Positions 17,229 to 36,463 of a stretch of DNA of 64,000 nucleotides are shown here, in pieces. The notes under the pieces are model-generated. The model made no database searches. It was given only the letters and a program-made list of their open reading frames with translations, and was not told the origin of the DNA. Both the position numbers and the translations under genes were made by a program. Position 1 is the stretch's first letter. Each line of letters begins with the position of its first letter. Source of the stretch: Halomonas organivorans (lineage in GTDB: Bacteria; Pseudomonadota; Gammaproteobacteria; Pseudomonadales; Halomonadaceae); NCBI RefSeq assembly GCF_014192055.1, contig NZ_JACHXM010000015.1, forward strand, positions 25,218-89,217, in the 5' to 3' direction.

Positions 17229-17848
17229 AGCTGGCCACCGAGCTTCGCCGCCTGCGCGAGCTGGACTGGGGCGAGCTGGATATCAAGGAGGCCGGCAGCT
17301 GGCCCGTGTTACTGCAATGGCTGAGCTGCCTGCTGGTGCTGGTGCTGACGTTCTCCGGACTGTATGGGTATCTGGGAGCGTCGAAGGCCGATGAGCTGGA
17401 GAATGCGCGCCGGGAAGAAGCGCGCCTGCTGCGGGACTTTCGCGGCAAGGCGGCCCAGGTGGCCAACCTGCCCGGGCTGCGTGACCAGGTGGAGGCGCTT
17501 GACTCGCGGCTGGAGGGCCTGGTGGCCATGCTGCCCGGCGGGCCCGAGATTCCGTCGTTGATCGACGACATCAGCGAGGCGGCCGTCGACAACCAGCTCT
17601 CCATCGATACTATCCGCCTGCAACCTCCCGTCGAGCAGGAGTTCTACGTGGAGCGTCCGTTCGACATCCGGGTGCGGGGAGATTATCACCGCATTGGCAC
17701 GTTCATCGCCGCTGTCGCCGATTTGCCACGCATCGTCACCCTGCACGACTTCGAACTGGCGCCCACGGGAGACGGTGAGCTGGCGCTGTCGATGCTGGCG
17801 CGCACCTACAGCTATCGGTCGCCAGGGGCGCAGGAGGAGGCGCCATGA
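17225..17848 (+). CDS. pilO: Type IV pilus inner-membrane alignment protein PilO
   Basis: Partner of PilN in the periplasmic part of the alignment complex. The 207-residue protein has a short cytoplasmic N-terminus, a membrane segment (about 30-50, LLQWLSCLLVLVLTFSGLYGYL), a coiled-coil region, and a C-terminal domain ending in the FDIRVRGDYHRIGTFIAAVA segment typical of PilO. Starts and stops overlap pilN and pilP by ATGA, indicating fixed subunit ratios. Confidence 0.95.
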   Translation: MKLATELRRLRELDWGELDIKEAGSWPVLLQWLSCLLVLVLTFSGLYGYLGASKADELENARREEARLLRDFRGKAAQVANLPGLRDQVEALDSRLEGLVAMLPGGPEIPSLIDDISEAAVDNQLSIDTIRLQPPVEQEFYVERPFDIRVRGDYHRIGTFIAAVADLPRIVTLHDFELAPTGDGELALSMLARTYSYRSPGAQEEAP

Positions 17849-18369
17849 GGGCCTGGCGATGCGTCGTGCCCCTGTTGCCTCTGGCGCTGTTGCTCGGGGC
17901 CTGTCGTGACGATGATATGGCGGGGCTCAAGCGTGAGCTTGCCGAGCTGCGAGCCGATCCGGGCGGTGTCACGTTGGAGCCGCTGCCGCCGCTGCCGGTT
18001 TACCGTTCGGTGGACTATCGCTTTGCCGATCGGCGCAGCCCTTTCCAGGCGCAGTTGCCGGCGTTTCGTGAGTTGCCGACGGGAGACCTCGATCTGGCGC
18101 CGGATGCCTCGCGGCCCAGGGAGCCGCTGGAGGCCTACGATCTCGAGCGGCTCGAGTTGGTGGGCATCCTGACCGTGGGAGGAGAGACCTCGGCGCTGGT
18201 CAAGGCACCGGACGGCAACGTGCATCGGCTGCGCGTGAGCGATCATATGGGTACGGACTACGGGCGTATCGTCGGCATCAGCGAGGCCACGGTGCAGTTG
18301 GTAGAGGTCGTGCCGACCGGTCGGGGTGGCTGGATCGAGCGCAGTGTCCAGCTGTCGCTGGATGACTAG
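17845..18369 (+). CDS. pilP: Type IV pilus lipoprotein PilP
   Basis: Inner-membrane lipoprotein linking PilNO to the secretin PilQ. The 174-residue precursor has a hydrophobic signal ending in the lipobox LLGAC with the lipidated Cys at position 20, a disordered linker, and a C-terminal beta-sandwich (LERLELVGIL, VHRLRVSDHMGTDYGRI) that contacts the N0 domain of PilQ. It overlaps pilO by 4 nt; pilQ follows after 53 nt. Confidence 0.94.
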   Translation: MRAWRCVVPLLPLALLLGACRDDDMAGLKRELAELRADPGGVTLEPLPPLPVYRSVDYRFADRRSPFQAQLPAFRELPTGDLDLAPDASRPREPLEAYDLERLELVGILTVGGETSALVKAPDGNVHRLRVSDHMGTDYGRIVGISEATVQLVEVVPTGRGGWIERSVQLSLDD

Positions 18370-18422
18370 TTCATCTTGCGTCGCCTGACCGGCGAGGGAA
18401 AGGCAGCCAAAGGGAGAGAACC

Positions 18423-20498
18423 ATGACATCGATGATACGCGCTCTCGCGGCTCTGGCCATGCTGGTGGTCTCCACCACCGCCATGGCGGCCTCGACGCTG
18501 ACCGACCTCGATGTTCGCCAGGGAGAGGGTGGGGCGCTGGAGGTCGATCTGGTGTTCGATGGTGCAGTGCCCGAGGTGCGGGGATATCGTCTCGACGATC
18601 CTGCGCGGCTGACCATCGATCTGATGGACACGCGCAGCGCCCTGGATCGGCGGCGCCAGGCGCTGGGCATCGGTGGTGTCGAGCGTGTCACCGCCCTGGA
18701 GGCTGGCTCGCGGACGCGGCTGGTATTCGATCTCTCGGGGCCATTGCCTTATGACACCACCCGGCAGGGCAATCGTCTGCGGCTGTCGATCGGCGGCGCC
18801 GTGCCGCCCGCGTCGACGGCCTCGGGTGTCTCGACCGCGACGGCCGGGCCAAGCATCACCGATATCGACTTTCGCCGGGGCGACGAGGGCGGCGGGCGCG
18901 TCGTGGTGTCCTTCGACCGGGCCGGGGTCGATGCGCGGGTCAGCGAGAGCGGCGATGCCGATATCGTGGCTCGCTTGAATGGCGCCAGCTTGCCGCCCTC
19001 GCTCAACCAGATCTATGACGTCTCCGATTTCGGCACGCCCCTGCGGCGTATCACGCCGCGGGTCGGGCCCGATGGCGTTACCCTCGAGATCCAGGGCAGC
19101 GGCGACTTCGCCATGCTGTCCACCCAGGCCGGGCGGCAGCTGATCATCTCGGCTCAGCCGATCAGTGCCCAGGGGCGCGATCGCCAGGAAGGCGAGCCGT
19201 TTCCCTATACCGGTGAGCGCATCACCCTGAACTTCCAGGACATCGAGGTGCGCTCGGTGCTGGCGGTCATTGCCGACTTCACCGGCTTGAATCTCGTGGC
19301 CAGTGACAGCGTCACCGGCCGGGTCACGCTCAATCTCGAGGACGTGCCCTGGGATCAGGCCCTGGACCTGGTGCTCAAGAGCCATGGCCTGGCCAGTCGC
19401 CAGGAAGGCAATGTCATCGTGGTGGCGCCGGCCGAGGAGCTGGCGGCCCGAGAGCAGTTGGAGCTGCAGACGCGCGAGCAGCTCGAGACCCTGGCACCCA
19501 TGGAGACCGCATACATTCAGGTCAAGTACGCCAAGGCCGAGGACCTCGCCCAGCTGTTGCGAGGCGAAAGTGGTTTCGGGCTGTTGACCGAGCGTGGCCG
19601 CGTCGCCGTGGATCCGCGGACCAATACGCTGCTGGTGCAGGACACCGCCGCCCAGATCGACAGCATTCGACAGACCCTGGCGCGGCTCGACGTGGCCGTG
19701 CGCCAGGTGCAGATCGAGGCACGGATCGTCATCGCTCGGGACAGCGCGACTCGCGAGCTGGGGGTCAACTGGGGGCTGTCGACCGATGGCGACGGGCGGC
19801 TCGATCTCGGTGGCGCGTCCAGCGGACAGGCATTGAGCCAGGACGGGCAGCGGTATGCCGACGGGCGGTATACCGGCCAGTTCGATGATCCCGGGGGCTC
19901 CGTGTTCGAGCGCGGTGGGCTGACGGTGGACCTGGGCAGCGACAATCCCTCCACCAGTTTTTCCTTCGGCTATCTCTCCGGCGATATCCTGCTCGACCTG
20001 GAGCTGCGAGCCCTGGAGAGCGAAGGCAGGAGCCAGACCATCTCCCAGCCGCGGGTGATCACCGCCAACCAGAGCACTGCCGTGATCAAGCAGGGCACCC
20101 AGATTCCCTACCAGGAGTCGACCTCCAGCGGGGCGACGGACACCGAGTTCAAGGAAGCGGTGCTGTCGCTGGAGGTGACGCCGCAGATCACCCCGGACGA
20201 TCGCATCATCATGGATCTGGCCATCAACAACGATACCGTGGGGGAAATGTTCAACGGCGTGCCCGCCATCGACACCAACGAGATCAACACCCAGGTGCTG
20301 GTGAACGACGGCGAGACCGTGGTCCTGGGCGGTATTCTGACCACCGAACAGGTGCGTAGCCTGTTCAAGACGCCCTTGCTCGGGGACTTGCCGGTGCTCG
20401 GAAATCTGTTCCGCTATACCGAGGACTCCAACGATAAGGTAGAGTTGCTGGTATTCATCACGCCCCGAATACTGGATGACAACCTGGCGATTCGCTGA
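18423..20498 (+). CDS. pilQ: Type IV pilus secretin PilQ
   Basis: Outer-membrane secretin through which the pilus passes. The 691-residue precursor has a signal peptide (to about residue 21, TTAMAAS), two AMIN peptidoglycan-binding domains (about 25-240), an STN/N0 domain ([28 protein letters not shown]), an N1 domain ([15 protein letters not shown]), and the C-terminal secretin domain with the GTQIPYQE and [12 protein letters not shown] signatures. A GGGAGAGA ribosome binding site precedes the ATG. Its stop overlaps aroK by ATGA. Confidence 0.97.
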   Translation: MTSMIRALAALAMLVVSTTAMAASTLTDLDVRQGEGGALEVDLVFDGAVPEVRGYRLDDPARLTIDLMDTRSALDRRRQALGIGGVERVTALEAGSRTRLVFDLSGPLPYDTTRQGNRLRLSIGGAVPPASTASGVSTATAGPSITDIDFRRGDEGGGRVVVSFDRAGVDARVSESGDADIVARLNGASLPPSLNQIYDVSDFGTPLRRITPRVGPDGVTLEIQGSGDFAMLSTQAGRQLIISAQPISAQGRDRQEGEPFPYTGERITLNFQDIEVRSVLAVIADFTGLNLVASDSVTGRVTLNLEDVPWDQALDLVLKSHGLASRQEGNVIVVAPAEELAAREQLELQTREQLETLAPMETAYIQVKYAKAEDLAQLLRGESGFGLLTERGRVAVDPRTNTLLVQDTAAQIDSIRQTLARLDVAVRQVQIEARIVIARDSATRELGVNWGLSTDGDGRLDLGGASSGQALSQDGQRYADGRYTGQFDDPGGSVFERGGLTVDLGSDNPSTSFSFGYLSGDILLDLELRALESEGRSQTISQPRVITANQSTAVIKQGTQIPYQESTSSGATDTEFKEAVLSLEVTPQITPDDRIIMDLAINNDTVGEMFNGVPAIDTNEINTQVLVNDGETVVLGGILTTEQVRSLFKTPLLGDLPVLGNLFRYTEDSNDKVELLVFITPRILDDNLAIR

Positions 20499-21040
20499 TG
20501 CCGGCATTACCCAACCTGATATTGATCGGCCCCATGGGGGCTGGAAAGAGCACCATCGGCCGCCTTCTGGCGGCCGAGCTATCACGAGATTTCTTCGACA
20601 GCGACCATGAGATTCAGGATCGTTGCGGTGCGGACATTCCCTGGATCTTCGACGTCGAGGGCGAGGCGGGCTTCCGCGAGCGCGAGACGCAGATGATCCA
20701 CGAGCTGGCAGCGCGCGAGGGAGTGGTCATCGCCACCGGCGGTGGCGCCGTGCTGCGCGAAGAGAACCGTCGCATGCTGCGCGACGGTGGTACGGTGATC
20801 TATCTCTACACCACCGTGGAGCAACAGCTCCGGCGCACCGCCAAGGATCGCAACCGTCCACTGCTGCAGCGTGGCGACCGCGAGCAGGTGCTCGAGGAGA
20901 TGTTCCGAACGCGTGACCCGCTCTATCGGGCGACCGCCGACATGGTGGTGCGTACCGATCGCCGTGGTCCACGTGCGGTGTCCAACGAGATCGTGCGTCG
21001 CGTCGAGCGGATGATCGATCCCCTTCACTGCAAGGCCTGA
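20498..21040 (+). CDS. aroK: Shikimate kinase
   Basis: Phosphorylates shikimate at the 3-OH in aromatic amino acid synthesis. The 180-residue protein has Walker [10 protein letters not shown] (11-19), the shikimate-binding Asp/Arg in FFDSDHEIQ and FRERE, a GGGAV loop, and the lid arginine region KDRNRPLL. It overlaps pilQ by ATGA and precedes aroB by 3 nt; coupling of pilus and aroKB genes is common in gammaproteobacteria. Confidence 0.98.
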   Translation: MPALPNLILIGPMGAGKSTIGRLLAAELSRDFFDSDHEIQDRCGADIPWIFDVEGEAGFRERETQMIHELAAREGVVIATGGGAVLREENRRMLRDGGTVIYLYTTVEQQLRRTAKDRNRPLLQRGDREQVLEEMFRTRDPLYRATADMVVRTDRRGPRAVSNEIVRRVERMIDPLHCKA

Positions 21041-21043
21041 ACC

Positions 21044-22150
21044 ATGACCCGACCCGAAGAGGCCCAGAGCACCCTGCGCGTCGCCCTGGGTGAGCGTAGC
21101 TATCCCATCCATATCGGCCCCGACCTGCTGGGGGACCCCCAGCGGCTGAGACCCCATCTCGCCGGTCGCCAGGTGATGGTGGTGACCAACGAGACCGTGG
21201 CGCCTCTCTATCTGGAGCGGCTCAAGGCCGGCCTGGGCGACGACCTGACGGTGCGCGAGCTGATACTGCCGGACGGTGAGGCCACCAAGACCCTGGCCAG
21301 CGTCGAGCGCATCTGGGATGCCCTGCTCGAGGCCGGATTCAACCGCCGCTGTACCTTGGTGGCGCTGGGTGGCGGAGTGATCGGTGACATGGTCGGCTTC
21401 GCGGCGGCTTGCTACCAGCGCGGCGTGGCCTTCGTGCAGGTGCCGACCACGCTGCTGTCCCAGGTCGATTCCTCGGTGGGCGGCAAGACCGGCGTCAACC
21501 ACCCCCGGGGCAAGAACATGATCGGTGCCTTCTGGCAGCCTCGGGCGGTGCTGATCGACACCGATACCCTGTCGACGCTGCCGGCGCGTGAGTTGTCGGC
21601 GGGCCTGGCCGAGGTGATCAAGTACGGCCTGATTCGCGATGCCGACTTCCTGGCCTGGCTGGAAGCGCACATGACGGCGTTGCGCGAGCTCGACGCCGCG
21701 TCGCTGACCCGTGCCATCGAGCGAAGCTGCAGTCTCAAGGCCGAGATCGTCGCCGAGGATGAGACCGAGCAGGGGGTGAGGGCGCTGCTCAACCTGGGAC
21801 ACACCTTCGGGCACGCCATCGAGACGCACCAGGGGTATGGCCGCTGGCTGCATGGCGAGGCGGTCGGCACCGGCATGCTGATGGCGGCGGAGCTGTCGCA
21901 GCGGCTGGGTTGGCTATCCGAGGCGGAGGTGGTACGCACCCGGTCGATACTGGCCGCCGCCGAGCTGCCACTGGCCGCGCCGGCCGAGATGGGCGTCGAA
22001 GACTTTCTGTCGATCATGCGTCTGGACAAGAAGAATCTCGACGAACGCCTGCGATTGATCCTGCTGACGCGCCTCGGGGAGGCCTGTGTTCACGACGAGA
22101 CCCCTCCCGACACCCTGGCTGCGCTGCTGGAAGCATTTCCTCGACGCTGA
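21044..22150 (+). CDS. aroB: 3-dehydroquinate synthase
   Basis: Converts DAHP to 3-dehydroquinate using NAD and a divalent metal. The 368-residue protein shows the NAD-binding segment DGEATKTL, the [19 protein letters not shown] loop, the metal ligands around [18 protein letters not shown] and HGEAVGTGM, and conserved [16 protein letters not shown]. It is the last gene of the pilMNOPQ-aroKB unit and is followed by a hairpin. In Pseudomonas a DamX-like SPOR gene follows aroB; none is present here. Confidence 0.98.
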   Translation: MTRPEEAQSTLRVALGERSYPIHIGPDLLGDPQRLRPHLAGRQVMVVTNETVAPLYLERLKAGLGDDLTVRELILPDGEATKTLASVERIWDALLEAGFNRRCTLVALGGGVIGDMVGFAAACYQRGVAFVQVPTTLLSQVDSSVGGKTGVNHPRGKNMIGAFWQPRAVLIDTDTLSTLPARELSAGLAEVIKYGLIRDADFLAWLEAHMTALRELDAASLTRAIERSCSLKAEIVAEDETEQGVRALLNLGHTFGHAIETHQGYGRWLHGEAVGTGMLMAAELSQRLGWLSEAEVVRTRSILAAAELPLAAPAEMGVEDFLSIMRLDKKNLDERLRLILLTRLGEACVHDETPPDTLAALLEAFPRR

Positions 22151-22176
22151 CGCCGCGTTCTGGTTGTCGCTCTCTC

Positions 22177-22205
22177 GACGCCCGCTGCCTTTCGCAGCGG
22201 GCGTC
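22177..22205 (+). terminator. Hairpin terminator after aroB
   Basis: A 12-bp perfect stem GACGCCCGCTGC / GCAGCGGGCGTC with a 5-nt loop lies 26 nt beyond the aroB stop. The following ATCGTTTG tract is only weakly T-rich. Confidence 0.6.
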
Positions 22206-22602
22206 ATCGTTTGTGGAAACCCTTTGCACGGAGGGGTGGCGAGGGTGTCAAGAATTATGGAACGCGCATGCCATATGCAGCATCGGCATGGGATTTGGCC
22301 GGCAAGTTAGACCAAAGTCTATGCGTGGGATGTCGATGGAAGGTATCGGCGATCGAGCGGTGCAAGCCGTTGAGTTGTGGTGGTTTTTTTGTTGGGCGGT
22401 TCGCCAAGTGGCGGATTTGACAATGGTTTTTGGGGTGGTGGCGAGGCGGAAGCATTGCATGGGAAGGGGGTGATGGCTATGCTGTCAAACCTTTTGCCGC
22501 GCAGTCATGATGCCGCCGAATGGGCATCACAAAAAAAGAAAAACCTTAAATTATACCACAAAAAGCTGCGGATAAAACCCTTTCAACACCTGAGGCACGC
22601 CC
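22206..22602 (+). other. AT-richer non-coding leader region upstream of gltB
   Basis: About 400 bp of noticeably lower GC than the flanking genes, with short A and T runs (for example near 22383 and 22533). I find no credible open frame on either strand. A candidate promoter lies at 22455-22483, leaving a leader of about 115 nt. The length would allow binding by global regulators that control glutamate synthase in other gammaproteobacteria (Lrp, NtrC), but I cannot identify a specific site. Confidence 0.5.
22455..22483 (+). promoter_or_regulatory. Candidate sigma-70 promoter of gltBD
   Basis: TTGCAT (22455-22460) and TATGCT (22478-22483) are separated by exactly 17 nt, 120 nt upstream of the gltB ATG. 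Both hexamers match 4 of 6 consensus bases. Confidence 0.5.
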
Positions 22603-31265
<8,663 letters not shown>

Positions 31266-31337
31266 GGCCGCTTACCCGGACAGCTCCTGCAAGTCGAGAG
31301 AGAAATGCGGTTTCCCTATTGACTCAATCAACGCTGA

Positions 31338-32651
<1,314 letters not shown>

Positions 32652-32725
32652 TCTCGCCGGCAATGATTCTTTATCGTAGGAAATCGACTACAAGGGGGCG
32701 ACGAGATCCCTGACTATTTGAGGCC

Positions 32726-32759
32726 AATACCGGCGCCATTCTGGCGTCGGTATTTTTTT
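32726..32759 (+). terminator. Intrinsic terminator of the pyrG-kdsA-eno unit
   Basis: A 13-bp stem AATACCGGCGCCA / TGGCGTCGGTATT (one G-U pair) with a TTC loop runs into seven T residues. Confidence 0.95.
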
Positions 32760-32839
32760 ATCTGCATGAAATTGAAGGAATTTTTTTAAATGCGTGAGAT
32801 ATTGAAGACGTCGCAAGTGGCTTAGGGGGCGGTTGAGAA

Positions 32840-33035
32840 GTTATGGAAGGCTGCCAGAATGGGTAGCGGGACAAGGGAGAGAGGAGCTCTCCCGGCAGGA
32901 AGCCACGGGATGCAGTCTCGAGCGAGCCCGGTACGGCAGGATGCAGTTTCCGGGCAGGGAAAGCTCAGGGAAGTCGAGCGGAGGGAGCCGCTCAAGGACG
33001 GCTAGGAGCGGGCGGCCTGAGGGCCGCCTTCTTTG
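32840..33035 (+). ncRNA. Candidate CsrA-sequestering small RNA (CsrB/RsmZ type)
   Basis: This stretch has no credible protein but holds 12 GGA triplets between 32845 and 33007. Several lie in hairpin loops, the hallmark of CsrB/RsmY/RsmZ RNAs that titrate CsrA/RsmA. The clearest hairpins are GGGAGAG-AGGAG-CTCTCCC (32875-32893) and GAGCGG-AGGGAG-CCGCTC (32976-32993). GGC-AGGAA-GCC (32894-32904) and GCA-GGA-TGC, enclosed by GCCCGG/CCGGGC (32926-32955), are further candidates. The RNA ends in an intrinsic terminator (33011-33034). In Pseudomonas, rsmZ lies next to fdxA, as here, and csrA is at 42945. The 5' end is uncertain: I see no confident promoter. Confidence 0.78.
33011..33034 (+). terminator. 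Intrinsic terminator of the GGA-rich small RNA
   Basis: The 7-bp all-GC stem GGCGGCC / GGCCGCC with a TGAG loop is followed by TTCTTT. It closes the plus-strand small RNA. Confidence 0.85.
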
Positions 33036-33063
33036 CCTCGGTGTTCTCCTTCATCGTAGCGTG

Positions 33064-33107
33064 AAACAACAATGCCGAATGTCGTGAGACATTCGGCATT
33101 GTTGTTT
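33064..33107. terminator. Long bidirectional hairpin between the small RNA and fdxA
   Basis: A perfect 20-bp inverted repeat with a GTGA loop. The arms end in AAA/TTT so either strand yields a short T-run after the stem. It lies 56 nt downstream of the fdxA stop (minus strand) and 30 nt after the small-RNA terminator, so it can terminate both convergent transcripts. Confidence 0.85.
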
Positions 33108-33162
33108 TTAGGCGAAGGATAGTGTTCAGGCGAGGCATGGTGTCCGGGTGTGGCGGCGGGGC

Positions 33163-33486
33163 TCAGCGCTCGAGTTGCTCCAGCTTGCCGGATTTGCCGT
33201 CCCAGTCCTCGGCGTCGGCCGGCGGATCCTTCTTCTCGGTGATGTTCGGCCACACCTCCGACAGCTCGGCGTTGATTTCGATGAACTGTTCCTGGCCCTC
33301 GGGCAACTCGTCCTCGGAATAGATCGCCTCGGCCGGGCACTCCGGCTCGCAAAGCGCGCAATCGATGCACTCGTCGGGGTGGATGACCAGGAAGTTGGGG
33401 CCTTCATAGAAGCAGTCCACCGGGCAGACCTCGACACAGTCGGTGTACTTGCACTTGATGCAGTTTTCGGTGACGACGAATGTCAT
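33163..33486 (-). CDS. fdxA: 7Fe ferredoxin FdxA
   Basis: Low-potential electron carrier with one 3Fe-4S and one 4Fe-4S cluster. The 107-residue protein matches Azotobacter ferredoxin I: Cys9, Cys17 and Cys50 for the 3Fe cluster, Cys21, Cys40, Cys43 and Cys46 for the 4Fe cluster, and free Cys12 and Cys25. The long acidic C-terminal extension after residue 60 is also typical. mutS lies upstream on the same strand but is separated by 247 bp, so fdxA likely has its own promoter in the AT-rich stretch 33545-33590. Confidence 0.97.
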   Translation of the reverse strand: MTFVVTENCIKCKYTDCVEVCPVDCFYEGPNFLVIHPDECIDCALCEPECPAEAIYSEDELPEGQEQFIEINAELSEVWPNITEKKDPPADAEDWDGKSGKLEQLER

Positions 33487-33544
33487 GCCAGTCTCCCTTC
33501 CTCGGGCCGGGGTGTGCCGCGGCCGATCGGTCTTGAATGTTGAA

Positions 33545-33590
33545 TTGGGTTATAAAAACTTTAGCTTTTATAATAAGTAGAACTTGATCG
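33545..33590 (-). promoter_or_regulatory. AT-rich promoter region of fdxA
   Basis: A sharply AT-rich 45-bp pocket in a GC-rich background, with several TATAAT-like hexamers on the minus strand (TATTAT, TATAAA, TATAAC). It is 60-100 bp upstream of the fdxA ATG. I cannot pick one promoter with confidence. Confidence 0.4.
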
Positions 33591-33687
33591 AACCATTCTA
33601 GTCGGCCGGTCCCGTGTCCCGCAAGCCATGGGGCCAATCCGTCTAGTCCCGGGGCCACGTCGCCGGGGGAATCCACACTTCGCCTGC

Positions 33688-33708
33688 CATTGGCGCCCGC
33701 CGCCAATG
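33688..33708. terminator. Inverted repeat after mutS
   Basis: CATTGGCG and CGCCAATG form a perfect 8-bp stem with a 5-nt loop, 26 nt beyond the mutS stop. No T-run follows on the minus strand. Confidence 0.4.
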
Positions 33709-33733
33709 ACCCGCGCGATGGCCCGATTCGACT

Positions 33734-36316
33734 TCACAGACTCTGCTGCCATTGATATAGCCACTCCAGTGCCTGGCGTGGCGTCAGTTCGTCCAGCGAC
33801 AGCCCCGTCAGGCTCTCTACGACCGGATGCGGGGCGCTGGCGAACAGGTCGGCCTGCTGTGGCGGTGCGCTGCCGTCGAGGGGCGCGGGCGCAGCGCGCT
33901 GTCCCTGGTCGACCTCCTGCTGCTCCAGCGTGGCGAGCTTCTCCCGGGCCCTCGCGATCACGCCTTGAGGTACGCCGGCGAGCTGGGCGACTTGCAGGCC
34001 GTAGCTCTGGCTGGCCGGCCCATCCTCCACTCGGTGCATGAAGACGATCCCCTCGCGATGCTCGGCGGCGGTGAGGTGCACGTTGGCCACACCGGTGGCC
34101 TGCTCGGCGAGCGCGGTCATCTCGAAGTAGTGGGTGGCGAACAGCGTGAAGGCACGGGTGCGCGTCAGGTGCTCGGCGCTGGCCCAGGCCAGCGACAGGC
34201 CGTCGAAGGTGCTGGTGCCGCGGCCGATCTCGTCCATCAGCACCAGGCTGTGGTCGGTGGCGTTGTGCAGGATGTTGGCGGTCTCGGTCATCTCGACCAT
34301 GAAGGTGGAGCGCCCTCCGGCCAGGTCGTCCGAGGAGCCGATGCGGGTGAAGATTCGGTCCACCGGACCGATGCTCGCGCTGTCGGCGGGCACGAAGCCG
34401 CCGGTGTGGGCGAGCAGGGTGATCAGGGCCGCCTGGCGCATGTAGGTGGACTTGCCGCCCATGTTGGGGCCGGTGATCACCAGCATGCGACGCTCGTCGT
34501 CCATGATCAGGTCGTTGGGCACGAAGGGCGCCTCGCTGACCCGTTCGACTACCGGATGACGGCCGCCGCGAATCTCGAGGCCCGGGGTTTGGGGCAGGGT
34601 CGGTCGTACCAGATCCAGGGCGCGGGCGCGCTCGGCCAGCGTCGCCAGCACATCCAGGGAGGCCAGCGCGCGGCCGGTCGCCTGCAGCGGAGCGAGCTCG
34701 GCGTTGAGATCGTCGAGCAGGCTCTCGTAGAGCAGCTTCTCGCGGGCCAGGGCACGGGACTTGGCCGACAGTGCCTTGTCCTCGAACTCCTTGAGCTCGG
34801 GGATGATGAAGCGCTCGGCGTTCTTCAGCGTCTGGCGGCGGATATAGTCCACTGGGGCGTCCCGGGCCTGGGCACGGGGGATCTCGATGTAGTAGCCGTG
34901 GACCCGGTTGTAGCCGACCTTGAGGCCGGGCAGGCCGGTGCGCTCACGTTCGCGGGCTTCCAGCTGCACCAGGTAGTCGCCGGCATGCTCGGCCAGGCCG
35001 CGGTGCTCGTCGAGCTCGGCGTCGAAGCCCTCGGCGATCACCCCGCCGTCGCGGATCACCACCGGCGGATTCTCCACCAGCGCCCGGCTCAGGGTGTCGG
35101 CGAGCGTCGGATAGGGGCGGATGTGGTGCTTGAGCTCATCCAGGGCGGTGCCATCCTCGTAGTCGGCGAGTTCGGCCTGTAGCTCGGGCAGCGCCGCCAG
35201 CGCATTGCGCAGCCGGGCCAGGTCGCGGGGGCGGGCGCTGTACAGCGCCACCCGGGCGAGGATGCGTTCCACGTCGCCGATCGCCTTGAGGGCCTCACCC
35301 AAGGGCATGAAGCCGTCGCGGTCGAGCAGGGCGGCCACCGCCGCCTGGCGGGCGCCCACCTGGTCGCGATCGCGCAGCGGACGATTGAGCCAGCGCTTGA
35401 GCAGCCGTGAGCCCATGGCCGTGGCGGTGGTATCCAGCACGCTGGCCAGGGTGTTGTCGCTGCCGCCGCCCAGATTGACGTCGATCTCCAGATTGCGGCG
35501 GCTGGCGGCATCGATCACCACGGCGTCGTCGCGGCTTTCCACGCCGATGGCGGTGACGTGAGGCAGCTGCGACCGCTGGGTGTCGCGGGCATAGTCGACC
35601 AGCACCCCGGCGGCGGTGATGGCGGCCTCCAGGTGGGCGCAGCCGAAGCCTCGCAGGTCCTGCACCGAGAACTGGTCGCACAGGGTGCGGATGGCCGACT
35701 CGAGGTCGAACAGCCAGTCGCTTTGTCGGCGCAGTCCGCGACGGCCTTCCAGGGTGGGGGGCAGAGCGAAGCTGTCCGGCACCAGCAGCTCGGCCGGGTC
35801 GAGGCGCGTCAGCTCGGCCAGCATTTCGGTCTCGCCCTCCACCTCGAGCACGCTGAAGCGTCCACTGGAAAGCTCCAGCCAGGCCAGACCCCAGCGCTCG
35901 CCGGCCGGGTGGATCGCCACCAGCAGGTTGTCGCGCCGGGCGTCGAGCAGGGCCTCGTCGTAGAGGGTACCGGGGGTGACGATGCGTACCACCTTGCGCT
36001 CCACCGGGCCCTTGGCGGCGGCCGGGTCACCCATCTGCTCGCAGATGGCCACCGACTCGCCGGCGGCGACCAGGCGCGCCAGGTAGCCTTCGGCGCTGTG
36101 GTAGGGCACCCCGGCCATGGGGATCGGCTGGCCGGCCGACTGGCCGCGCTGGGTCAGGGTGATGTCGAGCAGGGCGGCGGCGCGCTTGGCATCGTCGAAG
36201 AACAGTTCGTAGAAGTCCCCCATGCGGTAGAAGAGCAATACCTCGGGGTGTTCGCGCTTGATCTTCAGATACTGGGCCATCATCGGCGTGTGCTGCTTGG
36301 CGCTGGCCTGTGACAT
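33734..36316 (-). CDS. mutS: DNA mismatch repair protein MutS
   Basis: Recognises base mismatches and starts repair with MutL. The 860-residue protein has the mismatch-intercalating FYE motif (residues 35-37 in MGDFYELF), connector and lever domains, and the ABC-type ATPase domain with [25 protein letters not shown], the Walker [17 protein letters not shown] and the HYFEMT segment, followed by a C-terminal dimerisation tail. It is divergent from pncC; recA-recX follows, an order also found in Pseudomonas. Confidence 0.99.
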   Translation of the reverse strand: MSQASAKQHTPMMAQYLKIKREHPEVLLFYRMGDFYELFFDDAKRAAALLDITLTQRGQSAGQPIPMAGVPYHSAEGYLARLVAAGESVAICEQMGDPAAAKGPVERKVVRIVTPGTLYDEALLDARRDNLLVAIHPAGERWGLAWLELSSGRFSVLEVEGETEMLAELTRLDPAELLVPDSFALPPTLEGRRGLRRQSDWLFDLESAIRTLCDQFSVQDLRGFGCAHLEAAITAAGVLVDYARDTQRSQLPHVTAIGVESRDDAVVIDAASRRNLEIDVNLGGGSDNTLASVLDTTATAMGSRLLKRWLNRPLRDRDQVGARQAAVAALLDRDGFMPLGEALKAIGDVERILARVALYSARPRDLARLRNALAALPELQAELADYEDGTALDELKHHIRPYPTLADTLSRALVENPPVVIRDGGVIAEGFDAELDEHRGLAEHAGDYLVQLEARERERTGLPGLKVGYNRVHGYYIEIPRAQARDAPVDYIRRQTLKNAERFIIPELKEFEDKALSAKSRALAREKLLYESLLDDLNAELAPLQATGRALASLDVLATLAERARALDLVRPTLPQTPGLEIRGGRHPVVERVSEAPFVPNDLIMDDERRMLVITGPNMGGKSTYMRQAALITLLAHTGGFVPADSASIGPVDRIFTRIGSSDDLAGGRSTFMVEMTETANILHNATDHSLVLMDEIGRGTSTFDGLSLAWASAEHLTRTRAFTLFATHYFEMTALAEQATGVANVHLTAAEHREGIVFMHRVEDGPASQSYGLQVAQLAGVPQGVIARAREKLATLEQQEVDQGQRAAPAPLDGSAPPQQADLFASAPHPVVESLTGLSLDELTPRQALEWLYQWQQSL

Positions 36317-36463
36317 GGGCTTCCTTGACTGGCTGTGGAGACGGGGAAGAAGTCGGACATCAAGATGGCGTCAGGGCGCCATGCATCTCGCGGACAAAGC
36401 CAGTATTCTACGCCCAAGGATGGCCGTCGTCAGGGTCATCGAGATCGCCAGGGAGGGAAGTCG

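Noticed and set aside
32811..32825. CAAG-N3-CTTA near the small RNA as a GacA box
   Set aside because: Half-site spacing is 3 instead of 6 and the outer bases do not fit.
32833..33087. 84-codon open frame on the plus strand
   Set aside because: Low-complexity Arg/Gly/Ser-rich translation without family resemblance or ribosome binding site; it reads through the hairpins and terminator of the candidate small RNA.
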